A program made the position numbers and the translations under genes. 64,000 bases of DNA from Bryobacteraceae bacterium (GTDB lineage: Bacteria > Acidobacteriota > Terriglobia > Bryobacterales > Bryobacteraceae): the NCBI GenBank assembly GCA_019187195.1, contig JABAQT010000022.1:34583-98582 (forward strand), given 5' to 3'. The notes beneath the pieces are model-generated. The model saw nothing but the letters and a program-made list of their open reading frames with translations. It had not been told where the DNA came from and made no database searches. How positions within the stretch are numbered: position 1 is the stretch's first letter; the number at the start of each line of letters is the position of its first letter. Shown here one piece after another: positions 1 through 8,877 of this stretch.

Positions 1-123
1 ACTCCGGACGCCCCACGGGCCACGTCCGATCAAGCGCCGGAGCCAGGATCCTCCGCACCGCCGCCACCATCTCCTCATCCGGAGCCACACCCACGCTTCG
101 CCGTTCCGGCGCGCGCTCCCGTC
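1..123 (-). pseudogene. Broken duplicate of the aldo/keto reductase 3' end
   Basis: Bases 1-101 are identical to bases 206-306, inside the 3' end of the aldo/keto reductase gene. After that this copy lacks one base and then a 16-base block, and similarity stops at 123 (matching 345). The 17-base total loss shifts the frame, and no start codon context is present, so this is a non-functional remnant of about 40 codons. The repeat unit spacing is 205 bp and the copy may continue left of the window. An assembly artefact cannot be excluded. Confidence 0.7.
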
Positions 124-197
124 TTGGCTCGCTGCCCGGACAAAACCGAACACATCCGAACAGAAAACTCCGGAACGTCCGTCACCATCCGCCATCC

Positions 198-1127
198 CTA
201 CTGGTACTCCGGACGCCCCACGGGCCACGTCCGATCAAGCGCCGGAGCCAGGATCCTCCGCACCGCCGCCACCATCTCCTCATCCGGAGCCACACCCACG
301 CTTCGCGCGTTCCGGCGCGCCTCCTCCGCCGTCCGCGCTCCCGTCAATGTCACGTGGATTCGCGGATTCGCCATCGCGAACCGCATCCCCAACTCCGCGA
401 TGTTCACTCCACGCGAGGCGCAGTATTCGGAGGCTTCCCGGCACGCCGCCTTTATCCCTTCATCGGCGAGATGCCATGACTGCGGTCCCTGCGGCGTCAA
501 CAACCCCAGCCCCAGCGGGCTCGCGTTGATCACCCCAAGCCCATGCTTCTCAAACAGCGGCAGCATTCCTTCCACGCTCGTGTTCTGAAGAGTGTAGTTG
601 GCGTACGTGATCACCACATCCAGGTCCGCCCTCGCCAAAATCGCCGGGTAGATCTTCAGTGGCAGCCCCGATGCCCCGATAAACCGCACTTTCCCCTCCG
701 CCTTCGCATCGAGCGCCGCCCGCAGCCCCTCCTCAACCACCTGGTTCAACGGAACAAACTCGATGTCATGCAGAATTACGATATCCAGGTACCCGCACCC
801 CAGCCTTGCCAGTGTGCCTTCCAGTCCCTCCTTCACCCTCTGATACGAGAAATCGGAATCATCCACCGCATACCGCCCCACTTTCGACGAGATGTAATAC
901 CGGTCCCGCCCGATCCCTTTCAACGCCTTTCCGGTAATCGTCTCCGATTTCGTCAGCGCGTACAACGGAGCCGTATCGAGGTAGTTGATCCCTTCATCGA
1001 GAGCCGTATGCAGAGTCCGGGTCGCCTCCGCCTCCGTCAACTCCCCATACACGCCGCCCAACGCCGCGCACCCCAGCCCGAGAGCCGATACCTTCAGCCC
1101 TGTCTTTCCCAATATTCGATATTCCAT
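198..1127 (-). CDS. Aldo/keto reductase
   Basis: A 309-residue NADPH-dependent oxidoreductase of the aldo/keto reductase superfamily with a complete TIM-barrel length. The catalytic tetrad is visible: Asp51 and Tyr56 in LDTAPLY, Lys82 in SSKVG and His120 in ILHDIE. The N-terminal MEYRILGKTGLKVSALGLG is the usual first strand of the family. It resembles the L-galactose/L-fucose dehydrogenase-like branch (EC 1.1.1.-), but the substrate cannot be read from the sequence. The ATG lies 28 bp after the stop of the ADP-ribosylglycohydrolase gene, so the two are probably cotranscribed. Its 3' end is partly duplicated downstream (bases 1-123). Confidence 0.9.
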   Translation of the reverse strand: MEYRILGKTGLKVSALGLGCAALGGVYGELTEAEATRTLHTALDEGINYLDTAPLYALTKSETITGKALKGIGRDRYYISSKVGRYAVDDSDFSYQRVKEGLEGTLARLGCGYLDIVILHDIEFVPLNQVVEEGLRAALDAKAEGKVRFIGASGLPLKIYPAILARADLDVVITYANYTLQNTSVEGMLPLFEKHGLGVINASPLGLGLLTPQGPQSWHLADEGIKAACREASEYCASRGVNIAELGMRFAMANPRIHVTLTGARTAEEARRNARSVGVAPDEEMVAAVRRILAPALDRTWPVGRPEYQ

Positions 1128-1155
1128 TTCCTGGTCCGGCCTTCACCCGCGCGCT

Positions 1156-2715
1156 TCATTCAAAGACAATCACATCATCGAGCGCTATATCCGCCCCCTT
1201 CGAGTCGAAAATGCTCTCCCCCAATACCTCGACGCGCAGCGTGTGCTTCCCCCTGCCAAGTCCAAACAGGTGATACATCGAGTCGTTGCTCTTCTTGTGA
1301 GGTTCATCGGGGTAGCAGTCCGTCACCTTCTCCCCGCGCCCGTCCACGCTCACCCTGGCCTTGCCGCAGGTGGTGAGAAACGGCCCCGTAAGCACGATGC
1401 CCGTCCCCTCGAATGTCACCTCCGCGCTCGCTCCCTTCGCCGCGCTGACGCGCAACTGCCGCGTGCCTTCCCGCACGGTCTGGGAATCCCGCCGCCAGTT
1501 CCCGGAGAAACTCCAGCGTGAATCGCTCACCGCGATGCGCTCTTTCGGAGCCGCGCGATCCTTCCACGTCTCCCACGGCGCGGGCCGCGCCGCCTGCCGC
1601 TTCACCAATAGAACGCCCCCCTGCCGCGAGCCTCCATTGCGCTCCGCCATCGCCACCGCCCGCCGCTGCGTGCTCTCCACAATGCTCTCGAAGGTGAAGT
1701 CGGTGTATCGGAACTTCTCCTGGGAAAGAGCAGGAATGCCGCCCTTCCAGTCCTCCGGAATGCGGTTGTATCCCAGCATCACACCCAGAATGCCGCCCGC
1801 GCTCGAAGGGTTGCAATCGGAGTCCTGCCCCGCGCGCGTGCTCACCTCGATCGTCCGGCTGAAATCCCCGCCGCCGTAAAGAAGACCCAGCGCAATGTAG
1901 GCGCCGTTGAGAGCGGCATCTATATTAAATGGACGCAGCGCTCCTTCCGGGCAGGGTTCATTGCGGTTCCATTTGGAATCCAGCCGCTTCCACACCGCTT
2001 CCCAGTTTCCTGGCTCCGCTCTCGACCACGACAGCACATCGCCGATCACTTGCGCGTACTTGCTCCGCGGCGGCAGACACCGTAACCCGGCCTCCACCAC
2101 CCCTCGCGGGTCCTTCTCGAAAAATGCGGCCGAATACATACACGAAACAAACACCCCGCCGTATATGCCCTCCCCGAAGTTCATGACCCTTCCGGCGCGC
2201 ATCGCGATGTCCAACGAAGCGCGAGGCATCCCCGGGGCCATCAAGCCGATGAAATCCGACTCGATCTGGAAGTCGATATCATCGCCATGGATGTTGTACT
2301 CCATCGTTCCCGACAGCGATGCCGGAACTCCCCGCTTCAGATTCCGCCTCGCCGCCAGGTTGGCGTGCCACAGCGAATACTGCGCCTCCCGGAACATCCG
2401 CCCGAAGTCTTCGGTGGTGGCATCGAGACCTCTGTCGTCAAGAACCTTCGCCAGCGTCATATCCACGTACAGGTCATCCTGGTTCAGCGCGTTGCTCACC
2501 TTCTCCGGCGACCACTTGGGCAACTCCTCCTTGGGAATGATGCGGCCGTTATACCGGAACTCCGTCGGAGCCCCGAAGCTGACGCCGATCATCTGCCCCG
2601 CCCATCCCCCGCGAATGCGGTCTCGCAACTCCTCGAGGCTGATCCGGGATGTCTGCTGGCCAAAACCCGCCAGGGGAAGAAAACACAAAGCGGCGATCAC
2701 AACTCTCATACGCAT
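1156..2715 (-). CDS. Exported ADP-ribosylglycohydrolase family protein
   Basis: A 519-residue protein with an N-terminal signal peptide (hydrophobic residues 4-19, ending AGFGQQ). The DraG/ADP-ribosyl-GH fold follows: a QDDLYVDMT motif at residues 79-87 and AGQDSDCNPSSAGGILG near residue 295-310, matching the paired Asp metal-binding motifs of the family (with Cys in place of the usual Thr). The C-terminal 150 residues look like a beta-sandwich, possibly carbohydrate-binding. Family enzymes remove ADP-ribose from proteins or nucleotides. A periplasmic or secreted location suggests another substrate, perhaps a glycoside, but that is inference. ATG at 2715 or 2709 are both possible. It lies between the glycosyltransferase and the aldo/keto reductase in one likely operon. 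Confidence 0.85.
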   Translation of the reverse strand: MRMRVVIAALCFLPLAGFGQQTSRISLEELRDRIRGGWAGQMIGVSFGAPTEFRYNGRIIPKEELPKWSPEKVSNALNQDDLYVDMTLAKVLDDRGLDATTEDFGRMFREAQYSLWHANLAARRNLKRGVPASLSGTMEYNIHGDDIDFQIESDFIGLMAPGMPRASLDIAMRAGRVMNFGEGIYGGVFVSCMYSAAFFEKDPRGVVEAGLRCLPPRSKYAQVIGDVLSWSRAEPGNWEAVWKRLDSKWNRNEPCPEGALRPFNIDAALNGAYIALGLLYGGGDFSRTIEVSTRAGQDSDCNPSSAGGILGVMLGYNRIPEDWKGGIPALSQEKFRYTDFTFESIVESTQRRAVAMAERNGGSRQGGVLLVKRQAARPAPWETWKDRAAPKERIAVSDSRWSFSGNWRRDSQTVREGTRQLRVSAAKGASAEVTFEGTGIVLTGPFLTTCGKARVSVDGRGEKVTDCYPDEPHKKSNDSMYHLFGLGRGKHTLRVEVLGESIFDSKGADIALDDVIVFE

Positions 2716-2737
2716 TGATTAGCTTACCTGGATTTCA

Positions 2738-3886
2738 TCAAACCTGGCGTCCCTTCCAGGCCGTCTTCACTCCCAGGATGCTCGCCAGCACCGCCGCCGT
2801 TGCCACGCATTGGAAAATGTAGACGGCGGGAAAAAACAGCACCGCCCGGAAGATGCTTCCGTACCAGGGCCGGAACAGCAGCAGTGGAACGAGAAGCCAG
2901 GCGGCCAGAAATCCCCACTGCTCCTGCCGCCACAACCAGACCGCCACCGGCGCAATGCTCGTCAGCAGCAGCGACGTGAGTATCACCTGCGCGCCCCACG
3001 CCTTGTCCATGCGCAGCAGCCGTGCCCCGTTCTTCCTCAGTCTGCGCCACAACGATGCAAACCCCCTGTACACCCGCGCGCTCCCCAGCTTCTCGGCCCG
3101 CACGATGCGCAGTGCCATGTGGTGCCGCTTCACCTTCCCTGCGATGGCGACGTCATCGAGCGGGCTCGTCTTCACCGACATGTAGCCGCCGAAAAATTCG
3201 TGCGCCGTTCGCAGGAAAAGCGTGCACTGACCGTCGGAAATGAAGTGAGAGGATCGCGGATCCTGAACCTTCCGCACGTTGATTCCGGAAAAGTAAAGCG
3301 CCTGTATGTAAGGGACCAAGATCTTCTCGATCAGCGTGACGTGCCTCCGTTTCAGCAGAATGACGGTCATCACGCTCTTTGATTCCGCGGCGTACCTTAC
3401 AGCCGATGAAAGAAAACCAGGTTGATAGCGTGTGTCGGCGTCGGCAAACAGAATATAGCCGGTCTCCGCCAGTTTCGCTCCCGCCGCCATCGCATTGGCC
3501 TTTCCGGCAACGCCCCTCGGCAACACCGGCGCCGGAACCACTTCCGCTCCCGCGCCGCGCGCCTTGAATGCCGTCGCGTCGGAGGAATCGTCGTCCACCA
3601 CGATCACCCGCGCGTCCCGCAACCCCGCGGCGCACGGCCCGATATTCGACTGCTCGTTGCGGGCTGGAATGACGACCGTCACGTCCGGCTTGCCCTCCCC
3701 TTCCACCGCGGCAAGCGACGGCAGCGCGTTGTAGTTCCGGCGCCCCTTGTACAGCAGAAAGAACAGAAGCAGAAGCAGCAGGACCGCTGCCGGAGCGCTC
3801 CATGGAAAATATTCGATATCTTCCGGACCGCCGAGATTGAAGTCCAGTTCGCGCCAGGATTGCAGAAAAATGAGTATCGGAGCCAC
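2738..3886 (-). CDS. Membrane family 2 glycosyltransferase (CrtQ/HpnB-like)
   Basis: About 382 residues when started at the in-frame GTG at 3886; the open frame continues upstream but overlaps the divergent cytochrome gene. An N-terminal membrane helix (AAVLLLLLLFFLLYKG) precedes a GT-A domain with VVIPARNEQSNIGP, VVDDDSSD and the DxD-type motif FADADTRY. The C-terminal half has SPLDDVAIAGKVK and at least two further membrane helices. This matches glycosyltransferases acting on lipids such as carotenoid acids or hopanoids; the acceptor is unknown. The next gene starts 22 bp downstream. The start codon is uncertain because no Shine-Dalgarno sequence precedes the GTG. Confidence 0.8.
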   Translation of the reverse strand: MAPILIFLQSWRELDFNLGGPEDIEYFPWSAPAAVLLLLLLFFLLYKGRRNYNALPSLAAVEGEGKPDVTVVIPARNEQSNIGPCAAGLRDARVIVVDDDSSDATAFKARGAGAEVVPAPVLPRGVAGKANAMAAGAKLAETGYILFADADTRYQPGFLSSAVRYAAESKSVMTVILLKRRHVTLIEKILVPYIQALYFSGINVRKVQDPRSSHFISDGQCTLFLRTAHEFFGGYMSVKTSPLDDVAIAGKVKRHHMALRIVRAEKLGSARVYRGFASLWRRLRKNGARLLRMDKAWGAQVILTSLLLTSIAPVAVWLWRQEQWGFLAAWLLVPLLLFRPWYGSIFRAVLFFPAVYIFQCVATAAVLASILGVKTAWKGRQV

Positions 3887-3955
3887 GGGAAGACTTACAG
3901 GAATTAGACCACGGCTGCGCGCCGCGCGTCGCGTGTGACAATGGAGGTGTAGTCC

Positions 3956-5074
3956 ATGCGGGCATTGCTTAGCATCGCCTTCATCTGCTCGAGCGGCTTT
4001 GCGGGCGCGGTGGAACTCGCAAACTCGAACAACGGCAGACAGGCGCTCGAGGAGCAGGGCTGTCTCGGGTGTCACAATTTCCAGGTGCGTCCCCGAAGCG
4101 ACGCTCCGGGGGTTCTCTCGAAGCGCCGGCTTTCGGCTACACGCCTGGCGGCGGCTATCTGGAGCCACGCGCCTACCATCTGGCATGCTCGGGAACAGCG
4201 GTCCTTCACCGTATTGAGCGCGCCTCAGGCTTATGATCTCGTGGCCTGGTTCATGGCGGCAGGCTACTTCGAACAGCAGGGAAGCGTGCGCAAAGGCGGA
4301 ATCCTGTTCGAAGCGGAAGGTTGCCTCAAGTGCCACGCCGTAATCGGAAAGCCCGCCGCCAGTCCGGATAACGCGGGACCCCCGCTCTCGAGTTGGAATA
4401 CCGTGACCGATCCCGTGCCGTTCCTTAAAGCCATCTGGAGCCACGCCCCCGTCATGCGCGCGGCGATGGATCGCAAACAGATGAACTGGCCTAGCCTCTC
4501 CTCCCAGGAGATGGGTGATATCCTCGCCTACGCCGGAGCCGTTGCCGGCCGTCCCAAGGATCCGGAGCTCGTCCTGGGGGACCCGGAGAAGGGGAAGGCC
4601 ATATTACGAATGCGCGAATGCGCCTCCTGCCACAACGGAAAACTCCTTGTGGGATCCGAACCCCGGGACCACACCTTGACCGAACTGTCCGCCACCCTCT
4701 GGGATCACGCTCCCATGATGATGAACTTCCCGCCCTCCCTCAATGGAAGTGAGATTTCGAATCTGCTTGCCTTCCTTTGGCAATCCGGCTACTTCGAAAT
4801 GCCCGGCAACGCCGTGCACGGGAAAGCGGTCTTTGAGGAGAAAAGCTGCGCGCTCTGCCATCAAGCCTCGAAGCAGAACACGCCGTTCCCCGGCAGGGAA
4901 GGTTTCGATGCCGCCAGGATGATCGCCGCCTTGTGGAGCCACCCGCCCCAGGTGATCGAGCAGGCCCGCGGCAAGGGAATCGTGTGGCCGCGCTTTGACG
5001 CCGTCGAGATGGCTGATCTCATCGCCTACATCAGGAACGGAAACGCTTCCCGCTGGCAAATCGAGCCCCGGTAA
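3956..5074 (+). CDS. Tetraheme c-type cytochrome with four repeated modules
   Basis: A 372-residue exported protein with a signal peptide (residues 1-18) and four CxxCH heme sites at C36, C123, C222 and C298. Each site is followed by the same module of roughly 85-95 residues: a W-S/D-H-A/P-P motif at W69, W161, W249 and W327, then an E/Q-(M/I/A)-x-(D/N)-L-(I/L/V)-A-(Y/F/W) helix (EMADLIAY in the last). It looks like four fused class I-type cytochrome domains, so a periplasmic electron carrier is likely; the redox partner is unknown. A GGAGGTG Shine-Dalgarno sequence precedes the ATG. It diverges from the glycosyltransferase, and bamA follows after 155 bp. Confidence 0.88.
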   Translation: MRALLSIAFICSSGFAGAVELANSNNGRQALEEQGCLGCHNFQVRPRSDAPGVLSKRRLSATRLAAAIWSHAPTIWHAREQRSFTVLSAPQAYDLVAWFMAAGYFEQQGSVRKGGILFEAEGCLKCHAVIGKPAASPDNAGPPLSSWNTVTDPVPFLKAIWSHAPVMRAAMDRKQMNWPSLSSQEMGDILAYAGAVAGRPKDPELVLGDPEKGKAILRMRECASCHNGKLLVGSEPRDHTLTELSATLWDHAPMMMNFPPSLNGSEISNLLAFLWQSGYFEMPGNAVHGKAVFEEKSCALCHQASKQNTPFPGREGFDAARMIAALWSHPPQVIEQARGKGIVWPRFDAVEMADLIAYIRNGNASRWQIEPR

Positions 5075-5229
5075 AGGCAAACAGGAAAATGAGAAGGGGC
5101 GAACCAACGAACGCCCCATCCTCTGTTAAAATAGGGGATTCGTTGTCAACCCGTCCCTGGTCTCGTGAAACCAATCAAAGGGGTTAAACGTCTCGATAAG
5201 GGCGCAGAGAGGAAAGGACCGTTGTATTG

Positions 5230-8196
5230 ATGATGTCTCCCAGGCTTGGAGGCCTGCACGCCCTCTTCGTCTTGCAAGCGGCTTTATTTCTAGGGGTTTT
5301 CAGTTCGGTGCAGGCTCTGCTTGCGCAGCAATCTCAACCACAGGCTCCTCCGCCGAAGCCTGCGCCCCAACAAAAAAAGGCCAATCCCTTCGAAGCGGTG
5401 CCGGAAGCGGCTCAACCAGAAACACCACAGGCGAAGCCCGGCCAGGCGAAGCCGGTGCTCGAAACTCCCAAGGCGGCTGAAGGCGCTCCCAAGCCGGGCG
5501 CCGTCGAGAATGTCATCGAGGCCATCGAGTTTCGCGGCTCCCGCCGGGTTCCCCAGGATACCCTGCGTGCCCTCATCTTCAGCAAGAAGGGTGACAAGGT
5601 GGATGACGATGCCCTGCATCGTGATTTCATGGCGTTATGGAACACCGGGCGTTTCGACGATATCAGCCTCCAGCGCGAACGCGGAACCTACGGCTGGATC
5701 ATCCGCTTCATGCTTACCGAACGCCGCGTAGTCCGCTCCATCAAGTACGAGGGCAACAAGTCGATTACAGTCTCCGAGATCCTGGACCGGTTCAAGGACC
5801 GCCGCGTGGGCTTGTCCGTCGAGTCACAGTACGACCCGAACAAGGTACAGCGCGCGACGAATGTCCTCAAGGAGTACCTCGCCGAACGCGGCCGGCAGTA
5901 CGCTTCGGTCGAGCCCGAGATCCGCCAGATCCCTCCCTCCTCGCTCGAAGTCCTCTTCAAGATCAAGGAAGGCCCCAAGGTGAAGGTCGGCAAGATCGAT
6001 ATTCAGGGCAACAAGGTGTTCAGCGATCGCGTCGTGATTCGCGCCATGAAGAACCTCCGGCCCATCGGAATCCCTCACAGCCTCCTCTTTGAGAACCTCT
6101 TCGCCAAGAGCTTCGACTCCACCAAACTCGAGGAAGACAAGGATCGCATCCGTAACTTCTACCAGGAAAAAGGCTACTTCACCGCCCGCGCCCTCGACCA
6201 CAGCATCAAGATGCGCGATGTGGGCGGCGGCGGCTTCCGCATTCCTCTCTTCTATCCGAACAAGCCCGGCAAGCGCGCCGATATCACCGTCCCCATCGAA
6301 GAAGGGCGTCAGTATCATTTGAACAAGATCAACTTCGTGGGAATGAAGTTGTTCCGCACGCCCGATTCGCTCATGAAGCCTCTTTTTCAGATGGGCGAAG
6401 GAGACGTCTTCTCGACGGCCAAGCTGCGCAAGGGCCTCGAAAGCATGCGCAAGCTCTATGGCCAGTTCGGTTATATCGATTTCGTGCCCGAGCCTGGCTT
6501 TGACATCATCCCCAACAGCGACAAGCTGGATATGACGCTGACCGTCGATGAAGGCAAACAGTTCTTCGTGCGCCGCATCGACTTCAGCGGCAACACCACC
6601 ACGCGCGACAAAGTCATCCGCCGCGAACTCCTCATCGACGAAGGCGACATCTACAACACCCAGCTCTGGGATGTCAGCATTCTCCGCCTCAATCAGCTCG
6701 GCTACTTCGAGGTGCTCAAGGAAAACGAAGCCGCCACCATCACCCGCGACACCAAGAACAACACCGTGGACATCACCCTCAAAGTGAAGGAGCGCGGCAA
6801 GAACTCCGTCCAGTTGAATGGCGGCGTTTCCGGCATCGCGGGCAGCTTCGTCGGCTTCGGATACTCCACGAATAACTTCCTCGGGCTCGGTGAAACGTTG
6901 TCCATCAGCTCGCAACTCGGCGACCGCGTCCGCGACGTGACCTTCGGATTCACCGAGCCGTACCTGTTTGACCGGCCCATCCAGGCCGGCTTCACCGTCT
7001 ACATGCAGCGGTTCAACTACGATCAGGCGCGGGAAGTCTCGCTGCTCTCCGGCCGCAACCTCATTCCGCTGTATCAATCTCTCGGTACGAATAACCTGTT
7101 GAACTATGTTTCAAACGGCGGCGGCTTCACGGCGTACACCAGCTACCAGTTGCGGCGCAGCTTCGCCCGCGTGGGCCTGAGTTACGGATATAACCGGCAG
7201 AACATCACCACCCTCACCGACGCCTCGAAGGCCTACTTCGACTACATCAATTTCCAGGGCTTGAGCGGACCGAACTCGCTCAGCGGAATTCGAACCAGCC
7301 AGTTGATCCCTTCCTATAGCTACAACACGGTGGACCACCCCATCACGCCGAGCCGCGGCAAGAGCCTGTACATCACCACATCCTTCGCCGGCAGCTTCCT
7401 GCGTGGGAACGTGAACATGATCGAGCCGACAATCGACGCCAAGTATTTCCGGCACGGCTTTTTCAAGGGGCACGTCATCGGCGCCCACGTGTTGGGGCGC
7501 TTCGTATCCGGCTACGGCGGGCGGACAGCGCCGCCGTTCAACCGCTTCTACATGGGCGGTGAAAACGACATCCGCGGATTTGAAATCTGGGGCATCAGCC
7601 CGATCGCCTACATCCCCAGCAGCGGGCAGGTGCCGCTGTTGAACTCGGACGGCTCTGCCCGCCAGCAGAAGCAGATCATCGACGGAGTGGAACAGTGGGT
7701 GACGGTCACCAAGACCATTCCCACCTATCAGTTGATCTTCCCCGGCGGCGACACGCAGGGAGTAGGAAACTTCGAATACCGCATCCCGATTGTCGGCCCC
7801 GTTGTGCTGGCCGCGTTCTTCGATATCGGGATCAACAAGATCAGCCTGCAGCGGGACCTCTCCTTGAACGCCGGGCGTCTGGCGGAGTTGAATTCCACCT
7901 TCCCCCAGGCGAACTTCAGCCCGCAGGCCGTCATCGTCAAGGGGACGGAAAAAATGCGCAGTTCGACGGGCCTCGAACTGCAGATCATGATGCCCGTCGT
8001 CAATGCCCCTTTCCGGCTGTATTGGGCTTATAACCCCAACATCTACCGCGACATGCTGATTCCACCCATTGTCGCGGACCGTTCGCTGTTCCCCAACAAC
8101 GCGTCGTTCATCAACGCCGTGCAGACCATCGGACAGCCCATGCCTTTCTGGGAGAAGAGAAGTACGTTCCGGTTCACGATCAGCCGCACATTCTAA
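5230..8196 (+). CDS. bamA: Outer membrane assembly factor BamA
   Basis: An Omp85-family protein of 988 residues, longer than the roughly 800 usual for BamA. After a signal peptide (about residues 1-35) comes a Pro/Gln/Lys-rich linker to about residue 90. Five POTRA repeats follow (recognisable starts VIEAIEFRGSRRV, RSIKYEGNKSI, KVGKIDIQGNKVF, LNKINFVGMKLF and VRRIDFSGNTTT), with an insertion in the third. The C-terminal beta-barrel carries the loop-6 motif IRGF within GGENDIRGFEIWG and ends in Phe (TISRTF), the normal BAM signature. It inserts outer membrane proteins. A TTG at 5227 is in frame, but ATG at 5230 (or 5233) behind GAGGAAAGG is the better start. skp follows, the usual pairing. Confidence 0.95.
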   Translation: MMSPRLGGLHALFVLQAALFLGVFSSVQALLAQQSQPQAPPPKPAPQQKKANPFEAVPEAAQPETPQAKPGQAKPVLETPKAAEGAPKPGAVENVIEAIEFRGSRRVPQDTLRALIFSKKGDKVDDDALHRDFMALWNTGRFDDISLQRERGTYGWIIRFMLTERRVVRSIKYEGNKSITVSEILDRFKDRRVGLSVESQYDPNKVQRATNVLKEYLAERGRQYASVEPEIRQIPPSSLEVLFKIKEGPKVKVGKIDIQGNKVFSDRVVIRAMKNLRPIGIPHSLLFENLFAKSFDSTKLEEDKDRIRNFYQEKGYFTARALDHSIKMRDVGGGGFRIPLFYPNKPGKRADITVPIEEGRQYHLNKINFVGMKLFRTPDSLMKPLFQMGEGDVFSTAKLRKGLESMRKLYGQFGYIDFVPEPGFDIIPNSDKLDMTLTVDEGKQFFVRRIDFSGNTTTRDKVIRRELLIDEGDIYNTQLWDVSILRLNQLGYFEVLKENEAATITRDTKNNTVDITLKVKERGKNSVQLNGGVSGIAGSFVGFGYSTNNFLGLGETLSISSQLGDRVRDVTFGFTEPYLFDRPIQAGFTVYMQRFNYDQAREVSLLSGRNLIPLYQSLGTNNLLNYVSNGGGFTAYTSYQLRRSFARVGLSYGYNRQNITTLTDASKAYFDYINFQGLSGPNSLSGIRTSQLIPSYSYNTVDHPITPSRGKSLYITTSFAGSFLRGNVNMIEPTIDAKYFRHGFFKGHVIGAHVLGRFVSGYGGRTAPPFNRFYMGGENDIRGFEIWGISPIAYIPSSGQVPLLNSDGSARQQKQIIDGVEQWVTVTKTIPTYQLIFPGGDTQGVGNFEYRIPIVGPVVLAAFFDIGINKISLQRDLSLNAGRLAELNSTFPQANFSPQAVIVKGTEKMRSSTGLELQIMMPVVNAPFRLYWAYNPNIYRDMLIPPIVADRSLFPNNASFINAVQTIGQPMPFWEKRSTFRFTISRTF

Positions 8197-8259
8197 CCCG
8201 TGCGAGCAGAGAATCGTCAAAAAAGTTGCTAGAGTGAGAAGATTCGAAGGAGTTTCGCA

Positions 8260-8874
8260 ATGCAAATGAGACAGCATTTGTTGCTGCCCCTGCTCGCGGC
8301 CCAGGTTGTGGGTATCGCGGCGGCACAGGCGCCGAACAAAGTCGGCATCATCAATATCAACGCGGCGATCGCCAGTACGAAGGACGGGCAGAAGGCAATC
8401 GGTGAGCTGGAGAAGAAGTTCGCGCCCCGCAAACAGGATCTCGAAAAGAAGCAGCAGGCCATCCAGAATCTGCAATCCCAGTTACAGAAGGGCGGGTCGG
8501 TGTTGAGCGACGATCAGAAGCGCAGGCTGATGGGCGACATCGACGCGCAAACCAAGAGCTACAACCGCGACTTGCAGGACGCCAGCGAGGAACTGGAACA
8601 GGCGCAGCAGAAGATCTTCCAGGACCTTGGCGGCAAGATGATGGCCGTAATCGACAAGTACGCCAAGGAAAAGGGGTTTTCGGTGATTCTGGACGTCAGC
8701 TCCCAGCAGACTCCGGTGCTTTACGCGGCTAGTGAAGTGGACGTGACCAAGGATGTCATTACCGCCTACGATACGAGCGCTCCGGCCGCGACAAGCGCCG
8801 CGCCGCCCGCTTCGCTTCCTTCCGCGGCCAAGCCGGCGCCCGCCAGGCCTGCCGCCCCGGTAACCAAGAAGTAA
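8260..8874 (+). CDS. skp: OmpH/Skp family periplasmic chaperone
   Basis: A 204-residue exported protein: signal peptide to about residue 24 (ending GIAAAQA), then VGIININAAIAST, the typical first strand of OmpH/Skp. A long Lys/Glu/Gln-rich coiled-coil arm runs from about residue 45 to 125, then the conserved KEKGFSVILDVSS strand returns. The last 40 residues are an Ala/Pro-rich tail, longer than in E. coli Skp. The family holds unfolded outer membrane proteins in the periplasm and hands them to BamA, which is encoded 63 bp upstream. GGAG lies 8 bp before the ATG. It converges with galM with only 3 bp between stop codons. Confidence 0.9.
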   Translation: MQMRQHLLLPLLAAQVVGIAAAQAPNKVGIININAAIASTKDGQKAIGELEKKFAPRKQDLEKKQQAIQNLQSQLQKGGSVLSDDQKRRLMGDIDAQTKSYNRDLQDASEELEQAQQKIFQDLGGKMMAVIDKYAKEKGFSVILDVSSQQTPVLYAASEVDVTKDVITAYDTSAPAATSAAPPASLPSAAKPAPARPAAPVTKK

Positions 8875-8877
8875 GTA

